From contig JBLHOT010000003.1 in the NCBI GenBank assembly GCA_047623945.1, forward strand, positions 1 through 64,000: 64,000 bases of DNA, written 5' to 3'. The stretch's first letter is position 1, and each line of letters opens with the position of its first letter. Of the stretch, positions 37,994 through 46,765 are shown piece by piece. The position numbers were made by a program, and so were the translations under genes. Below the pieces are notes generated by a model. The model did not search any database, was not told the DNA's origin, and was given only the letters and a program-made list of their open reading frames with translations. Source of the DNA: Arcticibacterium sp047623945 (GTDB taxonomy: Bacteria > Bacteroidota > Bacteroidia > Cytophagales > Spirosomataceae).

Positions 37994-39334
37994 TTAGAGC
38001 CCACTCACCTTATCTAAAACCGATTTTTTGAGCCAAACATCAAACTGAGCCAAACGGCTGCTTAGCTCTGAAATTAGATGGTCATTTTGAACCTTAAGTA
38101 CCTCTATATATAATGTGTCGTTATTTTCATACTTCTTAATTGTCATTGCCAGTAGTTTCTGAGTTGAAAAAACTCCCTTAGCAGTGAGTTTACCTTTAGA
38201 AATAGCCGCCTCAAGCTCAAAGAGGGCTTGAGCCACTTGTAGTTTAACCTGAGAAACGGTCTCTTGCTCTTTCAAACTTAGGATTCTTTCTTGAATCTTA
38301 GTTTGTTCTATTTTATGCTTTTTCTCTCCGCCATGAAAAATATCCCAATTCATCCCAAGCTGCACCAGGGCATAGCCTTGACCTTTGAACTGATACCCGT
38401 AACCTTGCATTCCAGCATTTCCACCAATAAAGAAGCTAGGCCGTTTTGCGTTTTGTTCCTGCATTTCTAGCAGTGTACTTGTGGCAGTCTTGCCCATTTT
38501 CAATTGTTCAAACTCCGGCCTATTCAATAATGCAGCATTTTGATAGCCCTCTAAAGATAATAAAACGGGACTGAATAAGAATAAAGAGGAATCTACTTCT
38601 ATGAGATCCTTTGCTTGACGGTTTATGAGAAAATTAAAATAGGCAGCCGCCACTTTACTGTTTTTCAAAGCCGTCGTTTTGTCAGATTCTAGTTTACTTA
38701 TTTCATATTCAGAAGCATAAATGACATCCTTAAGGGCAACGTCGTTCGCAACTAACTTTTCGTTGAAAACTAGATAATCGTATAAGAAGGCAAGGGAGTT
38801 GTCATAAACCTTTATGGCTTCTAAGCTCTGGATGTATTGGTAGTAGGCTGCTTCAATCTGATATTTTAATTCGTAGGCCAAAAGACGCTTCTTGGACCTT
38901 TCGGAGTTTGACAAGTCCGTTTTAAGCTTAATGTTATACTTGATATTAGAATTAAAAAGAGGCAGCTCAAAATCTACCTTGGTTTCCTGAAAGTTGTTTG
39001 GCAAAAACTGAATTTCTTCATTTTCTACTTTTGGAAAATCATTGCTCGCGGTAAGCTGGTTTAGTGTGTTATAAACCGGATTGAGCAAATCTCCTATAGG
39101 AAAAGCAATTTTTCTACCTCCTGCAGCCAGAGTATAGGTTGGGCTAAAGGCTATTTTGGGGAATAAGTTTGATCGAGCTTCGTCAATTGCACTTATTGCC
39201 TTTTCTATCTCCAACCTCTGCTGCTGGAGTGCTAAATTTCCTTCCAGACCTGTTTGAACATAAACCTCCAAAATGGCTGACTGCCCAAACGTAACTTGTG
39301 AGCTGATCAGAATTAAGAATAGTAATTTTTTCAT
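37994..39334 (-). CDS. TolC-family outer membrane efflux protein
   Basis: 446 residues with a signal peptide ending TFG-Q. Two long helical repeats are visible (SAILEVYVQTGLEGNLALQQQRLEIEKAISAIDEARSNLFPKIAFSPTY and the mirrored half from about 245), as in TolC-type trimeric channels. It gives the pump its outer-membrane exit. It is 11 bases after the thioesterase gene. Confidence 0.93.
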   Translation of the reverse strand: MKKLLFLILISSQVTFGQSAILEVYVQTGLEGNLALQQQRLEIEKAISAIDEARSNLFPKIAFSPTYTLAAGGRKIAFPIGDLLNPVYNTLNQLTASNDFPKVENEEIQFLPNNFQETKVDFELPLFNSNIKYNIKLKTDLSNSERSKKRLLAYELKYQIEAAYYQYIQSLEAIKVYDNSLAFLYDYLVFNEKLVANDVALKDVIYASEYEISKLESDKTTALKNSKVAAAYFNFLINRQAKDLIEVDSSLFLFSPVLLSLEGYQNAALLNRPEFEQLKMGKTATSTLLEMQEQNAKRPSFFIGGNAGMQGYGYQFKGQGYALVQLGMNWDIFHGGEKKHKIEQTKIQERILSLKEQETVSQVKLQVAQALFELEAAISKGKLTAKGVFSTQKLLAMTIKKYENNDTLYIEVLKVQNDHLISELSSRLAQFDVWLKKSVLDKVSGL

Positions 39335-39345
39335 AGTAGAGTTGC

Positions 39346-39774
39346 CTACATACTCGTCTTTATTAAGTTGGAACTCGCCTTTGAGAGTAGCTTCCCGTCC
39401 TTGTCTACTATCTCACAAACCACATGCGAAAGCACCTTTCCAGCTCTAATCACTTTGGAATTTGCAGTAATGGTGTCTCCCAGTTTGCTTGGCCTTAAAA
39501 AGTCTACGGTGAGATTAGTGGCTACGAAAAAACCTTGGTTACCCAGTGTAAATAGCGTCATTCCCATAATTTCATCCATAATGCCGGCTGTAGCCCCTCC
39601 GTGCATATTCCCATAAGGGTTTGTGAACTCCTTTCTTACCTCAAACGCAATGGAAACCTTGCCAGCCTCTACGGCTAAGAGTTTCCCATTAAGCCAGCCT
39701 CCGAATGTAGACGGGCTTGAGTTTTTAGACTTCTGCCCAATCCTTTTTTTTAAATCTTCTACTATGTTGTTCAT
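39346..39774 (-). CDS. PaaI-type hotdog thioesterase
   Basis: About 142 residues. The single hotdog fold has NPYGNMHGGATAGIMDEIMGM, the HGG motif and acidic residue of PaaI-type thioesterases, and FLRPSKLGDTITANSKVIRAGK. It probably hydrolyses acyl- or aryl-CoA. I chose ATG 39774 because it overlaps the upstream gene's stop as ATGA, like the other junctions in this operon. The longer frame would overlap by 43 bases. Confidence 0.85.
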   Translation of the reverse strand: MNNIVEDLKKRIGQKSKNSSPSTFGGWLNGKLLAVEAGKVSIAFEVRKEFTNPYGNMHGGATAGIMDEIMGMTLFTLGNQGFFVATNLTVDFLRPSKLGDTITANSKVIRAGKVLSHVVCEIVDKDGKLLSKASSNLIKTSM

Positions 39775-40346
39775 CTTAGTTGTCTTCCTAATTTTTCGGT
39801 TTTCATAATCCATTTGTCTCGAAATGCCTGTTTTGACAGTCGGATAGGGCCTACCGAAGTGATTTTTACTGGGCTAAATCCTGTAAACCTGAAAGTCATG
39901 TTTTTTACTGCCCTATGGCTTGGTGCAAAATAGTTAAGCCAAAAATACCAAGGTGGCTGATCCATGGTCGTGATTATTCTAGCAGAACGTTCTTTTAATA
40001 GTTTATCCCAAAAAAGAGAATTTTCTCTTTTTTGAAAAGCCATTCCTGGCAGAAAAAGCCTGTCAAAAAAGCCTTTTGTAACCGCTGGTAAGCCTCCCCA
40101 CCAGAGCGGATGAACAAGAACCACATGGTTTGCCCACTTTATTTTATCCCATGCGGCCAGTAAATCAGGCTCTAAGTCTGTTCTGTTATTATAGCCATAT
40201 TTAAGGTTCGGGTTAAAGTCAAGTTCTGCTATATTAACGACCTCCACTTCTGCCCCACTTTCTAAGGCTCCTTTTTTATAGGCTTGTCCAAGAGCAAAAC
40301 AATAGCTGTCTTTAGCCGGATGCCCCTGTAGTATCAGTATTTTCAT
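39771..40346 (-). CDS. NAD(P)H quinone oxidoreductase (flavodoxin-like fold)
   Basis: 191 residues of the NQO1/MdaB family: KILILQGHPAKDSYCFALGQAYKKGA at the N-terminus, HPLWWGGLPAVTKGFFDRLF and TMDQPPWYFW. It carries FAD or FMN and reduces quinones or similar electrophiles, which suits an efflux/detoxification operon. It is joined to both neighbours by ATGA overlaps. Confidence 0.9.
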   Translation of the reverse strand: MKILILQGHPAKDSYCFALGQAYKKGALESGAEVEVVNIAELDFNPNLKYGYNNRTDLEPDLLAAWDKIKWANHVVLVHPLWWGGLPAVTKGFFDRLFLPGMAFQKRENSLFWDKLLKERSARIITTMDQPPWYFWLNYFAPSHRAVKNMTFRFTGFSPVKITSVGPIRLSKQAFRDKWIMKTEKLGRQLR

Positions 40347-40690
40347 CCTATTCTTCCCATGTGGGTATCTTTAAATGCTGTTTCGTGCTTTAACCCGTAG
40401 CCAAAAATTCTATCCATGGCGGAGTGAGCAAAAAGTATGATTCCTGTAATTTCGAGTACTTCATGACTCAGGTAAACACCAGCCACAAAAACAGCAATAC
40501 CTAAAGCCTTATGATGAAAAAAGTTATAAAGCCATGCTCCCGCTTTAGGACCAATTAAATACCCAATCATACTTAAATCTGGAAGGAGAATCAGAACCAA
40601 GAACCACCACCATGCACAGGAGGTTTGACTAAAAAGAAAGATGCCAAGGCCAAACTGTGCCAACTCTTCAAGTGTTAATAGCTTTTTCAT
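40343..40690 (-). CDS. DUF4260-like small membrane protein
   Basis: 115 residues with about three to four hydrophobic segments (ELAQFGLGIFLFSQ, WWWFLVLILLPDLSMIGYLIGPKAGAWLYN, IAVFVAGVYLS, EITGIILFAHSAMDRIFGYGLKH). The PDLSMIGY and HSAMDRIFGYGLK motifs fit the DUF4260 family, which often sits beside TetR-type regulators. The function is unknown. It overlaps the TetR gene and the reductase gene by four bases each. Confidence 0.8.
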   Translation of the reverse strand: MKKLLTLEELAQFGLGIFLFSQTSCAWWWFLVLILLPDLSMIGYLIGPKAGAWLYNFFHHKALGIAVFVAGVYLSHEVLEITGIILFAHSAMDRIFGYGLKHETAFKDTHMGRIG

Positions 40691-41328
40691 GTCGTTTTAG
40701 GCTCTTCATAAGAGCATTTCAAGTTTTCTACAAAAATTTTGTACGCTCTCATCATTCTGGCCAGAGAAACATCGTCCTTTTCAGAAAACATTTCTAGTCT
40801 TTTCCTAGACTTCAAGGTCACTAATCCATGAACGAAGCTCCAGATCATAAGAGAGGCGTCATCCAAGTCATAACTACTTAAATAGCCCTCCTTTTGACAA
40901 TCTGTTACAAGATATCTTAGAAGTTCGAAGGCTTTCATGCCATCATCCCAAATCTCATTATTACATTCAAGGGTCTCCATGGGAGCCTCCATGATAAACA
41001 TGAGGTTATAGAGCTCTGGGTTTTCGAAGGCAAATTTGATGTAGTTATTTCCCATGTGCTCTAGTCTATCTACAGCATTCTCTGCCAATAGAATATTACT
41101 TAACGCGAGTATTAAGGCCTGAAAAGCTTCTACATGAAGTTCAAAGAGTAGTTCATTCTTGTCTTTAAAGTATAGATATATGGTGCCTGGGCTATATTCT
41201 ATAAGCTCCGCTATATTCCTGATGCTGGTTTTTTCAAAACCCTCCTCCAAAAACAGCTTTTTGGCCGCCTCTAAGATTTTACTTCTCAGTTCTGCCCTCT
41301 CCCTTTCTTTTCTATCAGCAACACCCAT
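40687..41328 (-). CDS. TetR/AcrR-family repressor of the efflux operon
   Basis: 213 residues. The N-terminal HTH (about 12-58) is ILEAAKKLFLEEGFEKTSIRNIAELIEYSPGTIYLYFKDKNELL. The C-terminal helical ligand domain is typical of AcrR-type regulators. It is the first gene of the seven-gene efflux operon. Two palindromes just upstream (41331-41343 and 41363-41383) are its likely operators, so I infer autorepression relieved by a pump substrate. Confidence 0.93.
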   Translation of the reverse strand: MGVADRKERERAELRSKILEAAKKLFLEEGFEKTSIRNIAELIEYSPGTIYLYFKDKNELLFELHVEAFQALILALSNILLAENAVDRLEHMGNNYIKFAFENPELYNLMFIMEAPMETLECNNEIWDDGMKAFELLRYLVTDCQKEGYLSSYDLDDASLMIWSFVHGLVTLKSRKRLEMFSEKDDVSLARMMRAYKIFVENLKCSYEEPKTT

Positions 41329-41330
41329 TT

Positions 41331-41343
41331 AATACGACGTATT
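41331..41343. promoter_or_regulatory. Palindrome before tetR (AATACG-A-CGTATT)
   Basis: A perfect 6-bp inverted repeat around one base, immediately in front of the TetR ATG at 41328-41326. A second candidate operator or part of the leader; weaker than the 21-base site beside it. Confidence 0.4.
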
Positions 41344-41362
41344 TATAATTAACGCTGCAAAT

Positions 41363-41383
41363 AAAATGAACGGCGTTCATTTT
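41363..41383. promoter_or_regulatory. TetR-type operator, perfect palindrome
   Basis: AAAATGAACG and CGTTCATTTT are perfect arms around a single G, 35 bases before tetR and divergent from gldB. The TGAACG-N-CGTTCA form is typical of AcrR-type operators. Confidence 0.75.
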
Positions 41384-41442
41384 TCCAAATCACAAAACCT
41401 TTTACTACCAATTCGAGAACTTCCGACAAGTGATATTTTTCC

Positions 41443-41450
41443 TAGCTTTG
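41443..41450 (+). promoter_or_regulatory. -7 element of the gldB promoter
   Basis: TAGCTTTG matches TAnnTTTG and is 30 bases before the gldB ATG. No clear TTTG lies at the -33 position. Confidence 0.45.
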
Positions 41451-41480
41451 TCCCCATAATTAAGATAAAAACACTTTAAT

Positions 41481-42452
41481 ATGAAGTACTTTCTTTTTTG
41501 CTTTCTAGCTCTTATTCTTTGCAACTGTGGCCCAGAAAAGTCAGAGACCACTACGTCAGATCTTGTGCCAATTGAAAGGCTTGACAGAACCCTTATGGCC
41601 ATGGAGTCAAAAGCTGAATTAGAAACCTTTTTGGAGAAAAACTCATGGTATAGCCGAAACCTGTATCGAGCTTTTCCAGACGATACCGCTTTTGTAAATC
41701 ACCTTTATTACATCATTTCCCATCCTGGCACAAAAGCCTTTTATCAGGAAGTAGATAGCACATTTGGAGAATTGCCAGAGCTTAGAAAAGAATTGACTAA
41801 CGCTTTCTCAGAAATCCAGAAAACATATCCCTCGTTTGTTCCGCCTAAGGTCTATGCCACATTTACTGGCTTAGAAAATGACATTTTCGTTTCCGACTCT
41901 CTGATTATCATTGCTCTCGAAGCTTTCATGGGGCCAAGTGGCACCTACCGCCCAGACCAGCCGGCCTATATTTTAAGTCGTTATCAAAGGGAATATATAG
42001 TCCCATCTATCATACGGCTCCTTGGGCAAAGCTATATTTCGTCTACAAATGCCAGCGACATGCTCACTAACATGATCTACTTAGGGAAGTCTTTTGAGTT
42101 TACAAAGACAATGTTACCTGGCGTAGCAGATTCATTAATCATTGCAATGCCCGATAGCTCCTTACAAAGTAACTGGTATGCACAAGATTTGATTTGGGCT
42201 CACTTCGTTGACAAAAAACTTCTCTATGAGCAGAATCCTCGTGTCAAAGAGAAGTATCTGGGGGAAAGGCCTACAACGTCCGAGATTGGCCCTAGTTGCC
42301 CTGGAAGGATTGCTCAATGGCTGGGCTGGCGAATCGTAGACAAGTTCCGAACGGAAAACCCAGACGTCTCGTTTAAAGAATTCATGCAGATGGAAGATGC
42401 CCAAAAAATCTTGAGGCTTTCTAAATACCGCGGCATTGTAGAAGAAGAGTAA
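41481..42452 (+). CDS. gldB: Gliding motility lipoprotein GldB
   Basis: 323 residues with a lipoprotein signal (FCFLALILCNC). GldB-type segments include VPIERLDRTLMAME, the YRPDQPAYILSRYQREYIVPSIIRLLGQSY stretch (about 153-185) and the C-terminal PGRIAQWLGWRIVDKFRTENP. GldB is required for gliding in Flavobacterium and is stable-expression partner to the T9SS/gliding machinery. It is followed with no gap by an ABC exporter gene. The stop TAA and next ATG are adjacent. Confidence 0.88.
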   Translation: MKYFLFCFLALILCNCGPEKSETTTSDLVPIERLDRTLMAMESKAELETFLEKNSWYSRNLYRAFPDDTAFVNHLYYIISHPGTKAFYQEVDSTFGELPELRKELTNAFSEIQKTYPSFVPPKVYATFTGLENDIFVSDSLIIIALEAFMGPSGTYRPDQPAYILSRYQREYIVPSIIRLLGQSYISSTNASDMLTNMIYLGKSFEFTKTMLPGVADSLIIAMPDSSLQSNWYAQDLIWAHFVDKKLLYEQNPRVKEKYLGERPTTSEIGPSCPGRIAQWLGWRIVDKFRTENPDVSFKEFMQMEDAQKILRLSKYRGIVEEE

Positions 42453-44258
42453 ATGGAGGACAGTAGTTTTAAAGACAAAGCAAAAAGCAAAAAGTTTAAT
42501 AAAGAAGGCTTCAAAAAAGCCTTAGAACTCGGAAAGTTTGTTTTACCCTATAAATGGACTTTTCTTCTGGGCCTTATCTTTCTTGTAGTCTCCACCAGTA
42601 CGACCCTTACTTTCCCTAGTCTTATAGGAGAGGTAACCAGAGTTATTGAAGGAAATTCTGACTACACGCTCAATCAAATCGTACTTTTCTTCGGGGCAAT
42701 CCTTATTCTTCAAGGAATCTTTTCTTTTTTACGTGTGTATGTGTTTTCGTATGTCAGTCAAAATGTAGCCGCGGATATTCGAAAAAAAGTATTCAATAAG
42801 CTCATAAGCCTGCCCATTCCTTTTTATGAGAAAAACAGAGTGGGTGATTTAATCAGTAGAATAACTGCCGACGTTGCTGCTTTTCAGGCAATTCTTTCCT
42901 TGACGCTCGCTGAGTTATTCAGACAAATAGTTACCCTAATCGTTGGAACGGCCATCATTCTATATATTTCGTGGAAATTGACGGTTTTCATGCTACTTAC
43001 GTTTCCTGTTGTTGTTATCGCCGCGTTTGTTTTTGGCAAATACATCAGGGTTTTAGCAAAAAAAACTCAGGAGAAACTGGCAGAGTCCAATGCCCTGGTT
43101 TCTGAAACCCTACAATCTATTTCGGTGGTAAAAGGTTTTACCAATGAAAAAATAGAGGCCGATAAATACGGCAAAACGATGGCCGATCTCGTTGTGCTCA
43201 CCATCAGAGCTGCTATTTTCCGAGGTGGATTTATCAGTTTCACCATCGTTGGTTTATTTGGAGGAATTATGTTGGTTGTTTGGTACGGTGGCGGCCTGGT
43301 AGAGCAAGGGGCTATTGAGCTTGCCGACTTAATGTCTTTTCTTTTTTATACCGCTTTTATTGGAGCCTCTGTTAATGGTTTAGGCGATATCTATTCACAG
43401 ATTCAGGGAAGCGTAGGAGCCTCAGAACGTATTCTAGAAATATTAGGTGAGAAATCTGAAGTAGAAATATACAGAACACGAAAAAATAAACGCATAAAAG
43501 GGGATATAGTATATAACAATGTTTCCTTTTCGTATCCTTCCCGAGAGGACTTGCCTATCTTCAAAGACTTTTCCCTAAGGATAAAACCTGGCGAAAAGAT
43601 TGCCCTAGTTGGTCAAAGCGGAGCAGGAAAATCTACTGTTGTGCAATTGCTTATGCGATTCTACGAAGTAGATAGCGGCGAAATAACCATTGACGGTGTA
43701 AACATTAAAGAGGAAGATGTCACTGATTTACGTCAAAACATGGCCATTGTACCTCAGGAAGTTATTCTCTTTGGTGGCACTATTGAAGAAAACATCATTT
43801 ATGGAAATTTAGAGGCAACGACTGAAGAAGTATTGCTAGCAGCCCAAAGAGCTAATGCCATGGAATTTATTGATAAATTCCCAGAAGGACTGAAAACCGT
43901 TGTTGGCGAAAGGGGAATTAAACTATCCGGAGGCCAGCGACAGCGAATTGCGATAGCAAGAGCAATTCTAAAAGACCCCGCCATTTTACTTCTAGACGAA
44001 GCCACAAGTGCCTTGGACTCAGAATCAGAAAATTTAGTGCAGGATGCTTTAAATGAACTTATGAAAGACAGAACCACAATTATTATTGCTCATCGGCTGG
44101 GCACTATTAAAAACGTGGATTGCATTTACGTTATATTAGAGGGTAAGGTAGTAGAACAGGGTAAGCACGAATCTCTTATTTTGAATCCTGAAGGAATTTA
44201 TTCAAATTTGGTGAGCCTTCAAATGGAACAAAACAACTTCAATAGTACTGCATTATGA
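42453..44258 (+). CDS. ABC exporter, fused permease and ATPase (MsbA-like)
   Basis: 601 residues. Six membrane helices (about 35-330) precede an ABC ATPase domain with Walker A VGQSGAGKST, signature LSGGQRQRIAIARAIL, Walker B ILLLDEATSALDSES and the switch His in IIIAHRLGTIK. It works as a homodimer exporting lipids, peptides or drugs. It lies between gldB and the fur-like gene, coupled to both (0-base gap and ATGA overlap). Confidence 0.92.
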   Translation: MEDSSFKDKAKSKKFNKEGFKKALELGKFVLPYKWTFLLGLIFLVVSTSTTLTFPSLIGEVTRVIEGNSDYTLNQIVLFFGAILILQGIFSFLRVYVFSYVSQNVAADIRKKVFNKLISLPIPFYEKNRVGDLISRITADVAAFQAILSLTLAELFRQIVTLIVGTAIILYISWKLTVFMLLTFPVVVIAAFVFGKYIRVLAKKTQEKLAESNALVSETLQSISVVKGFTNEKIEADKYGKTMADLVVLTIRAAIFRGGFISFTIVGLFGGIMLVVWYGGGLVEQGAIELADLMSFLFYTAFIGASVNGLGDIYSQIQGSVGASERILEILGEKSEVEIYRTRKNKRIKGDIVYNNVSFSYPSREDLPIFKDFSLRIKPGEKIALVGQSGAGKSTVVQLLMRFYEVDSGEITIDGVNIKEEDVTDLRQNMAIVPQEVILFGGTIEENIIYGNLEATTEEVLLAAQRANAMEFIDKFPEGLKTVVGERGIKLSGGQRQRIAIARAILKDPAILLLDEATSALDSESENLVQDALNELMKDRTTIIIAHRLGTIKNVDCIYVILEGKVVEQGKHESLILNPEGIYSNLVSLQMEQNNFNSTAL

Positions 44259-44665
44259 GCATAACTATTTCACTTAAGTCCTTTAATCTTCGGCACACAG
44301 ACTGCCGACAAGAGGTGCTACAAGCCTTCACCACCAGTACCACGGCCCTTTCTCATAGTGACCTAGAGGCTAAAATTGATGATAAATATGACCGTGTAAC
44401 GATATACAGAACACTCAAAGCCTTTGTAGAAAAAGGTATTATTCATCGTATTTTGGACGCTGACGGAGGCTCGAGATATGCCCTGTGCCAAAACGAATGC
44501 TCTTCTGAAACCCATAGCCATGACCATGTGCATTTTAAATGCAATATTTGTGGAGACACCACCTGCATTAATAGCGTTCATATTCCTGTAATAAGCCTTC
44601 CTGCCGGTTATCAAAGAGAAGAAATAAATTTACTCATAGAGGGCCGCTGCCCAAACTGCCAATAA
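44255..44665 (+). CDS. Fur-family metal regulator
   Basis: 136 residues. The winged helix is SHSDLEAKIDDKYDRVTIYRTLKAFVEKGIIHRI. The dimerisation domain has a His-rich metal site (ETHSHDHVHFKC) and two structural Cys pairs, CNICGDTTC and CPNCQ. Features fit Fur/Zur/PerR, but the metal cannot be decided. It overlaps the ABC exporter stop (ATGA), suggesting co-transcription with gldB and the exporter. Confidence 0.9.
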   Translation: MSITISLKSFNLRHTDCRQEVLQAFTTSTTALSHSDLEAKIDDKYDRVTIYRTLKAFVEKGIIHRILDADGGSRYALCQNECSSETHSHDHVHFKCNICGDTTCINSVHIPVISLPAGYQREEINLLIEGRCPNCQ

Positions 44666-44666
44666 T

Positions 44667-45263
44667 ATGCGTCCATTAAAAGCTGAATTTGTAAAAAGTG
44701 CTTCCGTGGTGAGCCAATGTCCTCCTGCCAATAAGCCAGAATTAGCCTTCATTGGTCGTTCTAATGTAGGTAAGTCATCGCTTATCAATATGCTTACGGG
44801 TGTAAAAAGGCTGGCCAAAACCTCCTCTACACCTGGCAAAACACAACTTATTAACCATTTCCTAATTGAAGATCATTGGTATTTGGTGGATTTACCTGGC
44901 TACGGTTTCGCTAAAGTTCCTATTAAGGAAAAAGCAAAGTGGGAAAAAATGACTTGGGATTACATGGAGGAAAGAGAAAACCTCCTCTACGTATTTGTTC
45001 TGATTGATTGTAGAATCCCACCACAAAAAATTGACTTAGAATTTGTTTATAGACTAGGAACGAAAGGCATTCCTTTTAAGCTGGTCTTTACTAAATGGGA
45101 CAAAGTAAAACCGCTAAAAGGACAAAAAAACGTCAATGATTTCAAAATGGCTTTGTCTGAAACGTGGGAAATACTTCCCGAACATTATATCACTTCTTCA
45201 GAAAGAGGCCTTGGCAGACTAGAGTTGCTCCAACTGATAGATGAAATTAGCGAGTCCAATTAA
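44667..45263 (+). CDS. engB: Ribosome biogenesis GTPase EngB/YsxC
   Basis: 198 residues with all G motifs: G1 GRSNVGKSSLINML, G2 STPGKTQLINHF, G3 DLPGYGFAKV, G4 TKWDKVK and G5 TSSERGLG. It is the small essential GTPase (YihA/YsxC) of 50S ribosome assembly. Its start is one base after the fur stop, so it is co-transcribed. Confidence 0.97.
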   Translation: MRPLKAEFVKSASVVSQCPPANKPELAFIGRSNVGKSSLINMLTGVKRLAKTSSTPGKTQLINHFLIEDHWYLVDLPGYGFAKVPIKEKAKWEKMTWDYMEERENLLYVFVLIDCRIPPQKIDLEFVYRLGTKGIPFKLVFTKWDKVKPLKGQKNVNDFKMALSETWEILPEHYITSSERGLGRLELLQLIDEISESN

Positions 45264-45325
45264 TTAATTTTTTTACTTAGTGCTTTGTTGATTTTAATTC
45301 TTTTCAAGAAGTCTTGTCAATACTA

Positions 45326-45356
45326 TTTGTCTAAACTATAGTTTGATTTATATTTG
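45326..45356 (+). promoter_or_regulatory. ROK kinase promoter (TTTG-N19-TATATTTG)
   Basis: TTTG at 45326-45329 and TATATTTG at 45349-45356 are 19 bases apart, an ideal Bacteroidota -33/-7 pair. The ATG follows at 45388, giving a leader of about 25 bases. Confidence 0.75.
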
Positions 45357-45387
45357 TCCTCATTTATTTATAAAATTTTAAGATTAA

Positions 45388-46293
45388 ATGGCAGAATATC
45401 TTGGTATTGATATCGGTGGAACAAATGTAAAAATGGGTATCGTAGAATCCGAAACGGGTAATATTACCAATTTTAATAGCCACGACACAGGGCGTTGGAG
45501 AAGTTCGGGTCACTTTGTGGAACGACTCGGCGATGCTATATCCGTTCAATTAAAAGAAAACCCTGAAGTAAAAAAGTGCGGCATTGGCGTACCCGGTCTT
45601 ATCACGCGTGACCGCCAGAACCTTATAGAAATTACTGCCATTCCTGAAATTAATGGACTCCCGGTAATACCTCAGCTAAAGGAGAGGTTTCCAGGTAAAG
45701 ACTTTTTCTTAGAAAATGATGCCAACGCTGCTGCATTGGGAGAATACTACTTCGGTGAAGAGAACCTTCCAGAAGACTATATTTTCGTGACCTTAGGGAC
45801 AGGAGTAGGCGGAGCGGCTATTATAGACAAACAAGTATTTAAAGGTGGTTATGGTAATGCTATGGAGCCCGGCCACATGCCGTCAAAGCATAATAGAGTT
45901 TTAGAGCGTAATATTGGAAAAGTAGAGCTTCTAAACTTAGCTACAGACATGAGAACTGCGTGGATAGGAGAAACCTTACTTCCTGCTGATGGAAGTATTT
46001 CTACAACGGGCTTGGTCGCCGGAGCAAGCGAAGGAGACAAACTAGCCTTGGCCGTTTTTGACGAAGTAGGAACGCTACTGGGGGATGGTATGGTATCTAT
46101 GATTCGTATTTTAGATATAAAAACCACACTTATTGGTGGTGGACTTTCTGCCTCTTTTGATTACATATTACCAGCTGTAAATCGTCAATTGGATTTCTGG
46201 CTAACGGATTATTACAAAGATGGTTTGCAGGTAAAAAGAGCTACTCTAGCTAATGACGCTGGTCTTTTAGGGGCTGCCAGTCTTTGTTTTTAG
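45388..46293 (+). CDS. ROK-family sugar kinase without the zinc motif
   Basis: 301 residues. Phosphate-binding LGIDIGGTNVKMGIVE is at the N-terminus, FLENDANAAALGEYYFG carries the catalytic Asp, and FVTLGTGVGGAAIID follows. The ROK zinc motif CxCGxxGCxE after GH is absent: the sequence reads EPGHMPSKHNRVLERNIGK, with no cysteines. It likely phosphorylates glucose, N-acetylmannosamine or a similar hexose. A ManNAc/GlcNAc kinase role beside the sialic-acid genes is possible, but it lies 28 kb away. Confidence 0.85.
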   Translation: MAEYLGIDIGGTNVKMGIVESETGNITNFNSHDTGRWRSSGHFVERLGDAISVQLKENPEVKKCGIGVPGLITRDRQNLIEITAIPEINGLPVIPQLKERFPGKDFFLENDANAAALGEYYFGEENLPEDYIFVTLGTGVGGAAIIDKQVFKGGYGNAMEPGHMPSKHNRVLERNIGKVELLNLATDMRTAWIGETLLPADGSISTTGLVAGASEGDKLALAVFDEVGTLLGDGMVSMIRILDIKTTLIGGGLSASFDYILPAVNRQLDFWLTDYYKDGLQVKRATLANDAGLLGAASLCF

Positions 46294-46765
46294 GCTATAG
46301 ATTAACTTAAGTGATATGGCAAATACCACAAAAGGGATAACGCTTGGGTTCCATAGTTATTGATATTATGCCCTCTGGAGCGTTTTTCATGACACTCATA
46401 AATCTCACTCCAGTTATTGACCAACTGCCTTTTTTATAATTTGCATTAGGAAAGAGCTTACTGAAAAAGAATTGAGTATTTTACTTTAATTAGTTTCTTC
46501 TTGTCCTAGCAGACGGCCCTTCATTTTTGTTTAGACAATACCATCACCAAAATAAACTTGCACTGTAAAAATTCTTGTAAGAATGTTATGAAGAATGAAT
46601 TTTAACCGTGCTTTAAACAATCTTTTGTCAATTCGGAATTCCCTCTTTTTATCTTACTTATTCAGTACCCAGATCCAATAAGCCTCGTATTCCTAGGCAA
46701 TGATTCTTAGCCTTGCTGTCATTATTCCTCACAGGAATAAATAGTTGAATATTCTCCTCTAAAAG
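46294..46765. other. Intergenic region with a coding remnant
   Basis: 472 bases. The left part holds a minus-strand coding remnant (next entry). The rest, 46476-46765, has no gene that I can support, only small palindromes such as ATTCCT-CAC-AGGAAT. Confidence 0.5.
46309..46475 (-). pseudogene. Short coding remnant with a CGICH motif
   Basis: An uninterrupted minus-strand frame of about 55 codons ends in TAA at 46309. It reads FFFSKLFPNANYKKGSW, then SITGVRFMSVMKNAPEGIIS and KRYPFCGICHIT. It has no usable start codon before the conserved-looking part, so it looks like the 3' end of a lost gene. CxxCH can bind heme, but nothing else supports that. I do not recognise the family. Confidence 0.35.
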
